Assembly: GCF_011397635.1 (NCBI RefSeq)
Contig: NC_064771.1
Coordinates: 14,075,379-14,139,378 of the forward strand
Origin: Epinephelus fuscoguttatus
Lineage: Eukaryota > Chordata > Actinopteri > Perciformes > Serranidae
Length of the DNA: 64,000 bases
Direction of reading: 5' to 3'
In this document: piece after piece, positions 12,601-23,180 of the stretch
Position numbering within the stretch: the stretch's first letter is position 1
Layout: each line of letters begins with the position of its first letter
Notes under the pieces: generated by a model
What the model saw: only the letters and a program-made list of their open reading frames with translations
What the model was told of the DNA's origin: nothing
Databases searched by the model: none
Made by a program: the position numbers and the translations under genes

Positions 12601-13779
12601 TTTTTCGCTATTTTCTGACATTTTATTGCCAAAATAAGCAATCAAGAAAATAATGAGCAGATTAATCAATAATGAAAATAACTGTTAGTTGCACCAAGAG
12701 TGCAAATTCAAGTTTACTAAAAGACTTTCCCTCCAAAATAAAACCTTCAATCAGCGGCTAGCAATCCCTGCAGGTACATCAGTTACATTCTGCCAATTGG
12801 ATCCCATTCAGCCTTAAACACAAGACAAGATGTTTCCACAGCTTAGGCACAGTGTGAAATGAAACAGAAACTAATGCTATAGATTTTGTCAAATTATAGC
12901 GTCTTTGCTGAAAGTTTTATTCATTTTGGACGAAGAAAAGTTTCATAATGAGATATAAGCACTGGAAAATAATCTAAAAAAAGTCAAAGAGTGCTGGCCA
13001 TGAGTAGGAAATTAGAGTCTCAACACCGAGTCCCCACGTACAACTGCAGGTCACTGGTTCAAACCCTGGCCACTAATCCTGTTTCCATCAGTAGGGCCTC
13101 TAACCGGCTCTTCCAGGTGTGTGTGTGGTGCATGACTTTGTGTATGAGTGTGTGTGTGTGCATGCTCTTGCCATCTGGCCCAAAAGTCTGCTTCCTACCA
13201 TCTTTCCAAACAGGAAGCCAAAACAAATCCTTGATGACACGGGTCAGTAGTTTAATTGTCTCTGTGGGATTTCTGTGCAGCCAGCAACCAAAAACTGCCC
13301 CCTTTCATCTCGACAGCCCCGGAGCCTGAAACACTCTCAAATCGATTTATCACTCCTGTAACCTGCCAGAGTGTGTGTGTGTGTGCATCATGTACTGTAC
13401 CTGCATGAAACTTTGACTTGATTTACTACAGTATTTAGAGCATGACATATAGAGGAGATTTTGCCACTGGGCTGTAAGGTATTGAATACCATTTGTTTTC
13501 TCTCTGTTTTGCTTTCTTTGTCACACACACACACACACCACTGGATCAGTATACGAAACCCCCTATGGCTTGGCCTTACAGCCATTGAGCAAGCATCAAT
13601 ACAGCAAGATATCATTTAGGCATCAGGACCCTATGCATGTGTGTGTGCCAAAGAGTAAAACCATACACACACCTGTTCCTGTCATGACAACCACACCACT
13701 GTCTTCCCAAGAACATTTTAATTTGAAAGGCTCAGCCTGCCCAGATGTGTAAAACTCTCTCACCCCGAATACACGTCAC
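9641..13779. other. No gene recognised; short CA/GT repeats
   Basis: No coding exon or RNA gene was supported. GT/CA runs occur near 13115-13160, 13371-13385 and 13523-13538. A B-box-like GGTTCAAACCC at about 13056 could be a worn SINE head but lacks a matching A box. Confidence 0.4.
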
Positions 13780-14430
13780 TCATTAACTATAACACCCATG
13801 GGTCTCCCCTGTGAGCCTCGAGAGACCCCACCCAGAGACCCCTGCGTGCTGCAGCGCCTTTAAAAAAAAACCCTGCATACCTGCACTGTGAACAAGATGC
13901 TGGCAGCTCAGAGCTCCCGCCGTACAAACACCGAGGTGTGCACACACTGACAGCCCGGGTGAGGAGCGACACGGCTGGGTGTGATACACAGTGTTTCCCC
14001 GCTTACCTTCCAACTGAGTCCGGTTCCTGCAGCACAGTACAGCACAGCACCGACGGCTCCACCGGTGAGATGCTAAACGCCGGTCACTTCATAAGTTATC
14101 CCTGCCACACATCACGCGGGCACGAGGAAGTGTAGTTTCACTATGAAGCGCGAGCTCTCCAGATGTTAACGAGGGCGGTGCTCGTGTCCCATAAAGATGT
14201 AAAACATGATACGAATGAAACCGCTGTTCAGCGTGAAGCACACCGGCTCCTTTGCAGCTGTCCGCCCGCCGCACCGGCTCTGAGTTTCGGTGTGAATGAG
14301 GTTTCCAGGTCCGCCCACGCTGCCCCTGCCGCCGCCGCCGCCGCTGGATGACAGGACACCGACCGACCGACCGACTGGCTGCTGCTGCTCTACCGGTCGG
14401 CCTCACGGCTCCGCCTACAGGTGATACTGA
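13780..14430 (-). promoter_or_regulatory. CpG-rich block with minus-strand splice donor
   Basis: This is the most GC- and CpG-rich part of the left half, with GCC and GACC triplet/tetramer runs at about 14329-14376. On the minus strand a strong donor (GGAAG|GTAAGC, boundary 14007/14006) ends a possible first exon running up toward about 14100-14400. The open frame at 14089-14406 (-) is arginine-rich and unlike any protein I know, so the exon is probably non-coding 5' UTR. A CpG-island promoter for a minus-strand gene whose remaining exons lie left of here, or far away, is an inference. Confidence 0.4.
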
Positions 14431-15029
14431 GTAACTGCAGGTAGCTGTTAAGGCAAGTGCACCCTGGTAGAAATCTGCAGGCTTCTTCTAGGTACAAGGT
14501 TTTAAATAGGCTGATCACAATGTGATTTTAATTTCCTGCATTTCTACATGCATTCAGGGACTAACCAAAACAAAATCAAGTCATTAGGCTAAATTCTTCC
14601 ACAACAGTAATAATGCAGATCCTTTGGGTCTGTTTTTTATGGTGGTGAACTCACATCAGAATCTGGTGGCTTCCTATAGCGTCATATTATTATACATAGT
14701 AACGTATTAAGCACAATTTTTGTGGTAAATATGTTACTTTATATTTGGGACTGATTACTCAGGGCCTCAACTGGAGGGGGGCCTCAAAAAACCTAGGAGG
14801 AAAAGTTTGGTTATGCCTGCAATTACATACATTGAAGTAACTGGCACCATAACTAAATTAGAATTAGCCGAATATATCTCTTGAAAGATTGAACTTTGTA
14901 TAAAAAATACGGGAGGCTCTCTGAGACCCCTCTCACCTCTTAAAGCTGCAAAATGGTTTAGTCCAACCCTCCACTAGAATTCCTCTCTAAATGCAGCTAG
15001 AACTGACTAAAGACCCTTTTACACTGCCT
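14431..15029. other. No gene recognised
   Basis: AT-rich sequence with no coding, RNA or clear repeat signal. Confidence 0.45.
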
Positions 15030-15373
15030 GTTCAAAGCAGGAATATTGCACCGTATGCCGCCTCACTTTGCTGTATACGACTGCGAAAAGGGGGGGCAGA
15101 GTGGTCTCGCCTCTGAGCCGGGAATGGAGGTACCGAAACAACTTCTCTTCTCTGCAGGACGGGATGATGGACAGCACGGATGTGACGTTTTGATGACGTG
15201 CTTTGCGTGCAACCCGCTACAGGAGATATAAAAGTAGCTGATAGCAGTTAGCGGCTAGCTCAAAGAAGAAGAGCAGCGGGTTGAAAATGTCTGCAAATTG
15301 GGAAAACAATGCAGTCGAGGAGCTCCTCACCCTCCGATCAGACAATAAGATCAGCCACCACGTAACTGTCAAG
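15030..15373 (+). mobile_element. Harbinger-type remnant abutting tRNA-Ile
   Basis: Starts with a CACTGCCTGTTCAAAGCAGG-like block. It continues through GATGATGGACAGCACGGATG and GACGTTTTGATGACG motifs and ends with a short coding-like start MSANWENNAVEELLTLRSDNKISHH. That peptide resembles the N-terminus of the Myb-like accessory protein of PIF/Harbinger transposons. The similarity is cut exactly where the tRNA-Ile gene begins. Shorter versions of the same fragment precede the tRNAs at 16013, 17807 and 29268. Confidence 0.5.
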
Positions 15374-15467
15374 GCTCCAGTGGCGCAATCGGTCAGCGCG
15401 CGGTACTTATAAGACAGTAACCTGCAGAGTCATGCCGAGGTTGTGAGTTCGAGCCTCACCTGGAGCA
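15374..15467 (+). tRNA. tRNA-Ile(UAU), intron-containing, copy 1
   Basis: A complete 94-nt gene including the discriminator base. The acceptor stem GCTCCAG pairs fully with CTGGAGC. D-arm GCGC/GCGC and T-arm GTGAG-TTCGAGC-CTCAC are intact. The anticodon stem is CGGTA/TGCCG with loop CTTATA, so the anticodon is TAT. A 20-nt intron (about 15412-15431) follows the base 3' of the anticodon, as in vertebrate tRNA-Ile(UAU). A TTTT pol III terminator starts at 15468. It decodes the AUA isoleucine codon. Confidence 0.93.
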
Positions 15468-15668
15468 TTTTAACCATGAAATACTTGCTGCTCTTCATTG
15501 GATGGTCCATCTCACCCCTTGGTATTACACAACAGCATATCTTGCATGAAGGCCACTTGGAGAGCAGAGGGAAATTAGGCGGGGCATTTAAATGACAAGC
15601 ACCTCGCCTTGCACACTCACAGCCCAAACTATCATGATTGACCACTAACTGCAGGCAAAGTACTAAGG

Positions 15669-15770
15669 TGGCAGTGGCTCAGGTGGTAGAGCAGGTCACT
15701 CACCACTCAGATGATCAGTGGTTCAATCCCCAGCTCCTCCAGTCCCCATGTCAAAGTATCCTTGAGCCTT
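15669..15770 (+). mobile_element. tRNA-derived SINE, 5' part
   Basis: The head GGCAGTGGCTCAGGTGGTAG and B box GGTTCAATCCC are followed by CTCCTCCAGTCCCCATGTC and TATCCTTGAGC. It then joins directly to Harbinger-derived sequence at about 15790. Full-length members are at 18067-18350 and about 61275-61602. Confidence 0.65.
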
Positions 15771-15794
15771 GATCAATATACCAAAGGAGATTCT

Positions 15795-16012
15795 GAACCT
15801 GATGGAATGATGGGCAGCACAGGTCTGATGTTTTGATGATGTGCTATGTGTGTGACCTGCTGCAGGAGATATAGAAGTAGCTGATAGCAGTTAGCAGCTA
15901 ACTAAAAGAAGACCAGCAGCTGAAAGTGTCTGCAAATTGGGAAAACACTGTGGTCGGGGACCTCCTTATCCTCCGAGCAAATGACAAGATTAGTCGCCAC
16001 ATAACAGGGAAG
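15795..16012 (+). mobile_element. Harbinger-type remnant, short copy
   Basis: Starts within the ATGATGGGCAGCAC motif and ends with the MSTNWENT/ICKLGKH-type Myb-like start and ACATAACAGGGAA. It lacks the first ~120 bp present at 15030. It is part of the tRNA unit. Confidence 0.45.
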
Positions 16013-16106
16013 GCTCCAGTGGTGCAATCGGTCAGCGTGCGGTACCTATAAGACAGTTACCTGCAGAGTGATGCCGAGGTTGTGAGTTCAAGCCTCACCT
16101 TGAGCA
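16013..16106 (+). pseudogene. tRNA-Ile(UAU) pseudogene-like copy 2
   Basis: Collinear with copy 1 at 94 nt but degenerate. The universally conserved U33 is C (loop CCTATA). The acceptor stem has one mispair (CTTGAGC strand). The D-stem has GTGC/GCGT wobble pairs, and the T-loop reads TTCAAGC. The intron has two changes and is still 20 nt. A TTTT run follows. Loss of U33 argues against function. Confidence 0.8.
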
Positions 16107-16242
16107 TTTTAACCAGGAAATACTTGCTGCTCTTCATTAGTTGGTCCATCTCTCCCCTTGGTATTACATAATGGCATACCTTACATGGAGACCACAACAC
16201 ATTTCTTGTACACTAACTGCCCAAACTATCATGATTGACCAC

Positions 16243-17440
16243 CAGTGTTGGGTAAGGGTTACTTTAAAAGTAATCAAAGTATATTACTGCGTTATTTTTT
16301 AAAAAAGTAACCAGTTACTTTACTGCGTTACTCCCTGAGTAAAGTAACTCAATTACTTTAAAAGTACTTCCAACGTTACTCCCTGAGAAAAGTAGCTCAA
16401 GCACTTTTAAAGTACTTTTGAGTATTCTACATTTCCTAGTGGGCAATGGACCACAGGGCGCTAAGCCTACATTTTTTTGTCTCCAAAATTAAAGTTATGG
16501 ACCACTAGCCCTTCACTGAGATCCAATTCTCCCATCACAGCCGTCACTTTGACCAGTAGAAACACAGAAGGATCTGCTGCCGTAGACAACTGTAGCTATG
16601 ACAACAACACCCCAGCATTTTTAATATTTCCTCTAGGGATGTTACCACACAGAGTAAAAGGGGGAAATGATGGTGTGAAACAGCAGAGGCACTTTGTCAA
16701 CCCGCTGAGTTAACATTACTGTCATTAGCATCAAGCTAGCAAACAATGGTACATCCTCACGGTCGGACATAAAATAATAACATTAACAAATAGCGGCGGG
16801 GCTTTTACTCACCACAACTGCAGAGGCTGCCAGCTTCATTTGAAACAAACTACATTATAGACAGTCCGTTATTTATTAATCCCTCTGTGTGTTTATATAT
16901 TTACTTTTTATCCGCTCCGTTGTCTTTCTAAAGTTAACATATCGCACCGTCATTTCAAACTCAACACTTGTTTCAAATTAAAAGCCCCTCATAACCTCGG
17001 CTAGAGAATTCCTCCATTTTCTAAATAGGCTTTTATTCTGATTTGTCAGAACTTCCTGTGGAAGATACAGTAGCTTGACAGATTACTTATGGCGCTTCAA
17101 ATGTAGCTCCTGCCATCTGCTGACGCTTTTAGGTGACTACAACAACATGTCGGCTGGCACATGAACAGACACAGTTCTGGCAGTGACTCAAATAATAGTG
17201 AAAGTAATACAAATAGGACAAGAATAACCCGATGACATCACACACGCCGTGAAAGACGACCGGGGATAATTGGTGAGTACCAGCGTGTAGCGTGTACCAG
17301 GCATAATGCAAGTCCTGAGTCTGAAATATGTCTGTCAGCAAACTGTCAGCGAACAGCAAACTAACGCGTTAGGTTACTCGTTACTGCAAAAAGTAATCAA
17401 AGTACTCTAACGCGTTACTTTGTGACCCAACCCAACTCTG
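16243..17440. mobile_element. hAT-type non-autonomous element with 8-bp TSD
   Basis: The 1198-bp element starts CAGTGTTGGG and ends CCCAACTCTG, imperfect inverted repeats. It is bounded by the exact 8-bp direct repeat TTGACCAC at 16235-16242 and 17441-17448. An 8-bp duplication and CAG-type termini are hallmarks of the hAT superfamily. Subterminal AGTAATCAAAGTA/GTTACTTT motifs are repeated at both ends. No transposase coding was seen. It lies in the spacer of the tRNA array, and the related unit at 28.9 kb retains the uninterrupted site. Confidence 0.85.
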
Positions 17441-17470
17441 TTGACCACTAATTGCAGACTTAGTCCTTGG

Positions 17471-17572
17471 GCGGCTGTGGCTCAGGAGGAAGAGCAGGAT
17501 CTTCACTACTCAGAAGATCAGTGGTTCAGCTCAACTCCTCCAGTCCCTATGTCAAAGTATCCTTGAGCAAAA
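17471..17572 (+). mobile_element. tRNA-derived SINE, 5' part
   Basis: Same family as at 15669: GCGGCTGTGGCTCAGGAGGA head, then GTGGTTCAGCTCAACTCCTCC around a decayed B box. It joins Harbinger-derived sequence at about 17590. Confidence 0.6.
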
Positions 17573-17593
17573 TACAGAAGGAGATTCTGAACC

Positions 17594-17806
17594 TGACTGG
17601 ATGATGGGCAACACGGGTGTGAAGTTTTGATGACGTGTTATGCGTGCTACCCACTGCAAGAGACATAGAAGTAGCTAATAGCAGTTAGTGGCTAACTCAA
17701 AGAAGAGCGGTGGCCAAAAATGTCTACAAATTGGGAAAACATTACATTTGGGGAGCTCCTTACCCTCCAAGCAGAGGACAAGATCAGCCACCACATAACA
17801 GAGAAG
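17594..17806 (+). mobile_element. Harbinger-type remnant, short copy
   Basis: Starts within the GATGATGGGCAACACGG motif and ends ACATAACAGAGAAG immediately before the tRNA. The Myb-like start reads MSTNWENITFGELLTLQAEDK. Confidence 0.45.
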
Positions 17807-17900
17807 GCTCCAGTGGCGCAATCGGTCAGCGCGCGGTACTTATAAGACAGTAACCTGCAGAGTCATGCCGAGGTTGTGAGTTCGAGCCTCACCTGGAGCA
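17807..17900 (+). tRNA. tRNA-Ile(UAU), intron-containing, copy 3
   Basis: Identical over its 94 nt to the copies at 15374 and 28085 as far as I can read. Acceptor, D, anticodon and T arms are intact, with anticodon TAT and the same 20-nt intron. A TTTT terminator begins at 17901. Upstream sequence is the Harbinger remnant; downstream is the unit spacer and a full SINE. Confidence 0.93.
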
Positions 17901-18066
17901 TTTTAACTAGGAAATACTTGCTAGTCTTCATCGGTCGGTCCACCTCACCCCTTGGTATCACATAATAGCCTACTGTGCATGGAGAGCAGAGGGAAAATAA
18001 ATGGAACACCTTTCCTTGACAGCCCAAACTATCATGATTGACTGCTAATTGCAGACTTAGTGCTAG

Positions 18067-18350
18067 GACAGCTGTGGCTCAGGAGGTACAGCTGGTTGTT
18101 CACCTATCGGAGGGTTGGCAGTTTGATCCCCATCTCCTCCAGTCTCATGTCTAAGCATCCTTGAGCAAGATCCTGTATCCCAAATTACTCCTGATTCCAT
18201 CGGTGTGTGAGCGTGTTAAAAACTGAGTAGCACGTGGCACCTTGTACAGTTAACATAAATGGGTGAATGTGACTTGTAGACTAAAAAAGCACTTCAGGTG
18301 GTCAGATGATTAGAAAGGCACTATTCAAGTGCAGGTCCATCTACCATTTA
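18067..18350 (+). mobile_element. tRNA-derived SINE, near full length
   Basis: tRNA-like head (GCTGTGGCTCAGGAGGTACAGC, B-box-like GTTTGATCCCC), body with CTCCTCCAGTCTCATGTC, and a 3' part ending near AAAGGCACTATTCAAGTGCAGGTCCAT. That is the family's usual TATAAGTGCAGTCCATTTACC-like end. Comparable to 61275-61602. Confidence 0.65.
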
Positions 18351-21069
18351 AATAGTTTAGGTTTCGCCATGTTAGGCTTTTGTTATTGTTTATAAAGTAT
18401 GTTATATGTTATATGTCACAGTAGAGGCCAATGCTACTGTGTTACACGTTACGCACGTCACACCTCTTTGATTGCGCAATTGCAGAATGCAATGTACAAC
18501 CACACACTGGAGCGGAATGGTTGCTGGGTTCTGTGTAAAAATGCAAAGGGGTTAGAAAGAAGGGAGTTCTTTTGCGGCCTTATAGTGTGCTCGGCTTGAG
18601 TGAGTGTGCTTTTGCTGCTGTAGCACCAACGTACACTGTCCCCAAGAAAGGGAATGCAGAGTTCCAAAAAACGGACAAAGGACAGAAAAAGAAAAAAATG
18701 TCAAAAGGCGTGTGAAAGAGAAGAGCAGGGGGCTCACAGAGACTGTTAATGCATAGGGCCCAGAATTTGGTGCTACTCCCCTGGTGACACAAATGGGATT
18801 TTCATTACACTGACAGCCTCGTCCCAAGTGGAAATTATACCTCAGCTGTTATGTAAGCTGTTAGTGTTTTTCATTATTAAATACTCTAACAGCTAATAAT
18901 CAATAATAGTCAAACAAAATTGTATTAAATATGCCCATTATCCTGATTACACTGTATAATGTTGTATTTTATTTGTTTCTTTCCCTCTTTACATTCTGAG
19001 TCTCTTGTTAATCTTCAGAGATTCTTAGAATATCAGTTTAAGTAATAATTAGTTTAAAAAAAATAGTAAAGTAAGATTTTTATAGTATGAATATATATAC
19101 CACAAATATCCTGCTGACCTGCTTTTTAAATGACATTTTTATGACCTTTTTATGACATACTAAGACAAAATCTTTACACAGCCAGCAGTAATATTACACT
19201 CATTTTACATTATATGTTTCCATGTTTTAATACATTTGAAATAAAATAGAAAGTAATGAATGTAAAGTAATGAAACAGAGGGACAGTACAGTGTTTGACA
19301 TTGACTGTAATGCTGTAGCTACCCACAGCAGTCACACAACAGCATCTGCTGGGGTATGGCAACGCTTGACAGTAAATTTGAGTTTGAAGAATTGCCGTCA
19401 CTGCTGGAGAGATAGTGTATCCTTTACTCAGGCCTAAGTCAAAGCTGAATCCTCAGCTCAACATGTTTTAGATATTACACTTCTTGAAATATAGAACCTC
19501 AGGAATGATAATCTAATCTAAAACTGTCCAAACTGAGGACTTTGTGGACAAGAAGAGCCAGACACAGATGTCTGCGCCCTCAGGCCACCTGGTCTTCATC
19601 TATTTCCCACATCCCATCATTCCCGGTCTGTTAAGGCTAACGCTCAGACACTCAGACAAACATGTTTATATTAAGTCAAATTTAATTAGAGATGTGAGTA
19701 TGTGTTGCTCCATGTTTGCTCTAGATGACAACGTCATGGTAATGCTGCAAAGATGAGCATGGGCAGGTGAAAGCTGGTACTTTCCAGGCACATGTGGAAG
19801 GAACTGCACACACACGATGCATTAATGTAATGTCTGTCTTTCTCTTCTGCAGGGAAAACCTTGCCAATATGCGAGACTCCCCTACTTCTTTGACTGACAG
19901 ATTCTCTTGTTATGCAACTTCTGTGTTTCTGTATTCAGCTCCCAGTTCAGTATTGTTACCTAGGTGTTATAGTTTGATTGATGGGTAGTTTCACACTTTA
20001 CAAAACAAAGTAATTTGCTGCAAATGTCTGATGTGCTTACAGTGAAAGATTCCTCCCAAGTGCATGAAGACAGCATTGTACATTGATATACATTCGTGTT
20101 ACTTCGTCTCTTTAAAATGCTGCACATGACCTTCTGTTTTAGCCAAAACTGTTTCCCCTGCAGGGTCGGTGTCCCGTTCCTTCAACCACCTGGATCTTCT
20201 TACTGTCCTCGCCCTCCGTACAGCCGGCAACGACCTTTGAAGGCTTCACCTGCCCATCATCTCTCACCGCTGCTCACCACAACGTTCAGTCAATGCAACA
20301 ATGTGGTCGTCAGATGTGAAAGCATACAGCACAAAGGATCATAGATTGTGCTCTATACAAGCCAAGCCAGGTGTTTCTGGGTGTGGTAGGAATGAACTGT
20401 CACTTTTGGTGTGGCGGTGAATACCTGAAAAAAATAAAGGATGTATTTCACACCTTGTGGCAATAGAAGTTATTAAATGAACAGAAAGGGCTCAGAGCTC
20501 TCAGTGCAGTCACTCACAGATATTAATATGCAAAGTGTGAACAGGTTCTGTATATTTGCAAACTGTATCACTCCCTATCAAACACACATTGATGTGTACA
20601 TATAACACGTTCAAAGCCTGTAAGTGCAGTGACATAATAAGAGGGGTATTGTGAAGTAGTGTTTGTTCAGTGTGTGGTCACGTGACTTCTACTGAAAGAA
20701 AGAAAGAAGAAAGGAAGACTGCCGCTGAGGTTTTGTCATGTGACACTATCTGTTTCTCTGTTTCTAAAAGAGTTTCTTTTAAAAAAGCATCTGGTTTGTT
20801 GCACCACCACGGCCAGTAAAACAGATGTGTGTCCACATATGCAAAAGAGATACAGTTTGTTCTGTTCTCTGCAGGCACCAAGGAGCATCACTAAAACTTG
20901 TGCTGCTTTTGGATGCACATTGAACGAAAGGTCTCAGTGGGAGATTTTCACTACTAGCATCATGGGAGCATTGCTTTGGCCCCATAATGTCTGACTACAG
21001 TACACAAGGAGTGGTGTAACTGGATGGGGCTCTGACACTGGCCACTGGAAAGGCTAACTGGCATTAGAT
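18351..21069. other. No gene recognised
   Basis: Several short frames occur but none resembles a known protein or is flanked by convincing splice signals. No RNA gene was seen. Confidence 0.45.
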
Positions 21070-21070
21070 G

Positions 21071-21105
<35 letters not shown>

Positions 21106-21113
21106 CATTATTA
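21070..21113. repeat. (ATT)n microsatellite
   Basis: About 14 ATT/TTA triplets with one interruption (TCATTA). Confidence 0.9.
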
Positions 21114-21504
21114 AGACAAATAAGATACACAACATATAGCAACACACAGCATGGTACACATATACATATCTGAAGGTCACAGGGTCATGGTTAGGCCTCC
21201 CTCTGGCCACAAATTCAGATTAGCATGTTAACTGATTCCCACAAACAAGTACCATAACATACACACATATATAATACATACACACACCCACACACATCTC
21301 CACAGATGATGTAATACATAAAACAAGCAAACACATGCTGACAAACACACAAAACTCACAAGCATACACGTACACACAAATGTGCATTGAATAGGAATAT
21401 GTACAGAAGTAGGTAACAGCATAAAGTTTAGGAAAAGAAAATCATATTATCAATAGTTATTGCAATAGTAATGAAAGGACCTAACAGATGATACGTAATT
21501 CCTC

Positions 21505-22345
21505 ATCAGCACAATGTGGTCCCAACTAGGCAGAATCTGATCCTATATGCTATTAATGCTAAAACCTACAAATCAGGCTAGAAATCTCGGGGTAATAATG
21601 GACTCAGACTTGAACTTTAACAGCCACATCAAATCAATAACATCAGCAGCTTTTTACCATCTAAAAAACATTGCCAAAATCAAAGGTATAGTGTCTAAAC
21701 CTGACTTGGAGAGACTTATCCATGCATTTGTTTCTAGTAGGTTAGACTACTGTAACGGCCTGCTCACTGGCCTCTCCAAACGGGCCGTGAGACAGTTGCA
21801 GTACATCCAGAATGCTGCTGCTCGGGTCCTGACCAGAACCAGGAAGTATGAGCACATTAGTCCTGTGCTCAGGTCTCTACACTGGCTTCCTGTGGCTCAG
21901 AGAATAGACTTTAAAGCAGTTCTGCTTGTGTACAAGTCTCTCCACGGCCTAGCACCAAAGTACATCTCTGACGTGGTAGTGACATATGAACCATCTCGGA
22001 CTCTGAGGACCTCAGGGACCGGCCTCCTGCTGGTGCCCAGAGTCAGGACTAAACATGGGAAATCAGGATTCCAGTTTTATGCAGCTAAAATCTGGAACAG
22101 TCTTTCTGAAGATGTGAGACAGGCCTCTACTCTGACAATGTTCAAATCTAGGCTCAAAACAGCTCTATTTCACTGTGCATATGACTGAAAGGATCTTATC
22201 TGCACTCTTCTCTTTTAAAGTTCATTTTATAATGATTATTTATGTTTTTATTTTGTATTGTGATTTTAATGCATTTTCTTGTTCTGTAAAGCACTTTGAA
22301 TTACTTTGTGTATGAATTGCGCTCTACAAATAAATTTGCCTTGCC
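21505..22345 (+). mobile_element. L2/Maui-type LINE, 3' third
   Basis: An open frame at 21547-22188 (213 aa) encodes the C-terminal end of an L2-clade reverse transcriptase. It contains NLGVIMDSDLNFNSHI, SRLDYCNGLL, RQLQYIQNAAARVLT, LHWLPVAQRIDFK and YAAKIWNSLSEDVRQA. The frame is uninterrupted, so the copy is fairly young, but the endonuclease and catalytic RT core are missing: a typical 5'-truncated insertion. The end reads GCTCTACAAATAAATTTGCC with TGCCT-like tail repeats near 22345. No host function is implied. Confidence 0.9.
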
Positions 22346-22931
22346 TTAATTGATTTCTCACAAACATTTTGGTCTCATCATTTTCAGAGATGTTAGGGAC
22401 TGTATGAAAATTATTAGTCAGAAAATGGGTGTTAGTGTTAAGTTGGGGTTTTTTTTTTTTGCTGCAGAGAGGGTGGTCTAGATTTTTTGGCAGAGCAGGG
22501 GGGTCTTTAATTTTTCCAAGCCTTAGATTTATATTCTATATAATGCTTTTATTGCAGGAATTAAGGACTTAAAGGTACATGTTGCCATATGTAGAGGAAA
22601 ACAATCATGCCTCTGTTTTATGGCATTATTTTATAGTTTCTATGGTCAAGATGTCAGTTTGAGAAAAATAGTTACTATAAAGCTATGGTGAGATTAAATG
22701 TATAATATAGAGGTGAGCGTTTTTAACACAATTTAACAGCGGTTAGCCATGGTTTCCTTCCAGGGTGATGTTATCTGCTGTCTTCGTTGGCTAGTTAGCT
22801 CCTTTGCTAAAAACAACTTGGGTTATGCTAGCAGCAGATCTACTTGTGGGGTCGGTTTAGGCACTGAAAGCATCATAAATTACACATATCATATAAATGT
22901 ATTTATTAAATAAAGTTACTAGAACGTTAAG
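22346..22931. other. No gene recognised
   Basis: T-rich and unassigned sequence between the L2 end and a SINE. Confidence 0.45.
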
Positions 22932-23107
22932 ATCATTTTTTAGAGGTTGTATTGCCTTTATTACAGACAGCTGGAGAGTGAAAGGAAATTTGATAGAGAG
23001 ACAGGATGACATGCAGCAAAGAGACGTAGTGGATTTGAACCTCGGCCACTGCCTAGGATTAAGCCTGTATAGGTTGAACGCTCTACCAGGTTAGCTAAAG
23101 GTCACCC
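22932..23107 (-). mobile_element. tRNA-derived SINE
   Basis: On the minus strand the head reads AACCTGGTAGAGCGTTCAAC with B-box GAGGTTCAAATCC, then TTTGCTGCATGTCATCCTGTC and a CTCTC-rich body. The GCTGCATGTCA body is shared with the SINE at 28424-28606, so they form related subfamilies with different tRNA heads. Confidence 0.65.
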
Positions 23108-23129
23108 AAACAAAAGTTGATTTGATTTA

Positions 23130-23130
<1 letters not shown>

Positions 23131-23164
<34 letters not shown>

Positions 23165-23180
23165 TAATAATAGTAATAAT
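23131..23180. repeat. (AAT)n microsatellite
   Basis: About 16 AAT/ATA triplets with two G interruptions, directly left of the SINE head. Confidence 0.9.

Larger units (their letters stand above)
15374..18350 (+). repeat. Tandem tRNA-Ile unit array, block 1
   Basis: Three tRNA-Ile sequences begin at 15374, 16013 and 17807. Each is followed by a ~200-bp spacer (AAATACTTGCT..., GGTATTACAYAA..., CTATCATGATTGACCACTAA) and then a tRNA-derived SINE. Between copies the SINE is cut and joined to a Harbinger fragment that leads into the next tRNA. The last copy is followed by a full-length SINE. Start-to-start distances are 639 and 1794 bp. The second becomes about 588 once the 1198-bp insert and its 8-bp duplication are removed. 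Confidence 0.8.

Noticed and set aside
13033-13080. Possible tRNA or SINE head with GGTTCAAACCC
   Set aside because: Only a B-box-like motif is present, with no matching A box or foldable arms.
14089-14406. Arginine-rich 105-residue minus-strand frame in the CpG-rich block
   Set aside because: Composition follows from GC-rich triplet repeats, no known domain is seen, and the frame crosses the predicted 5' UTR. Treated as non-coding.
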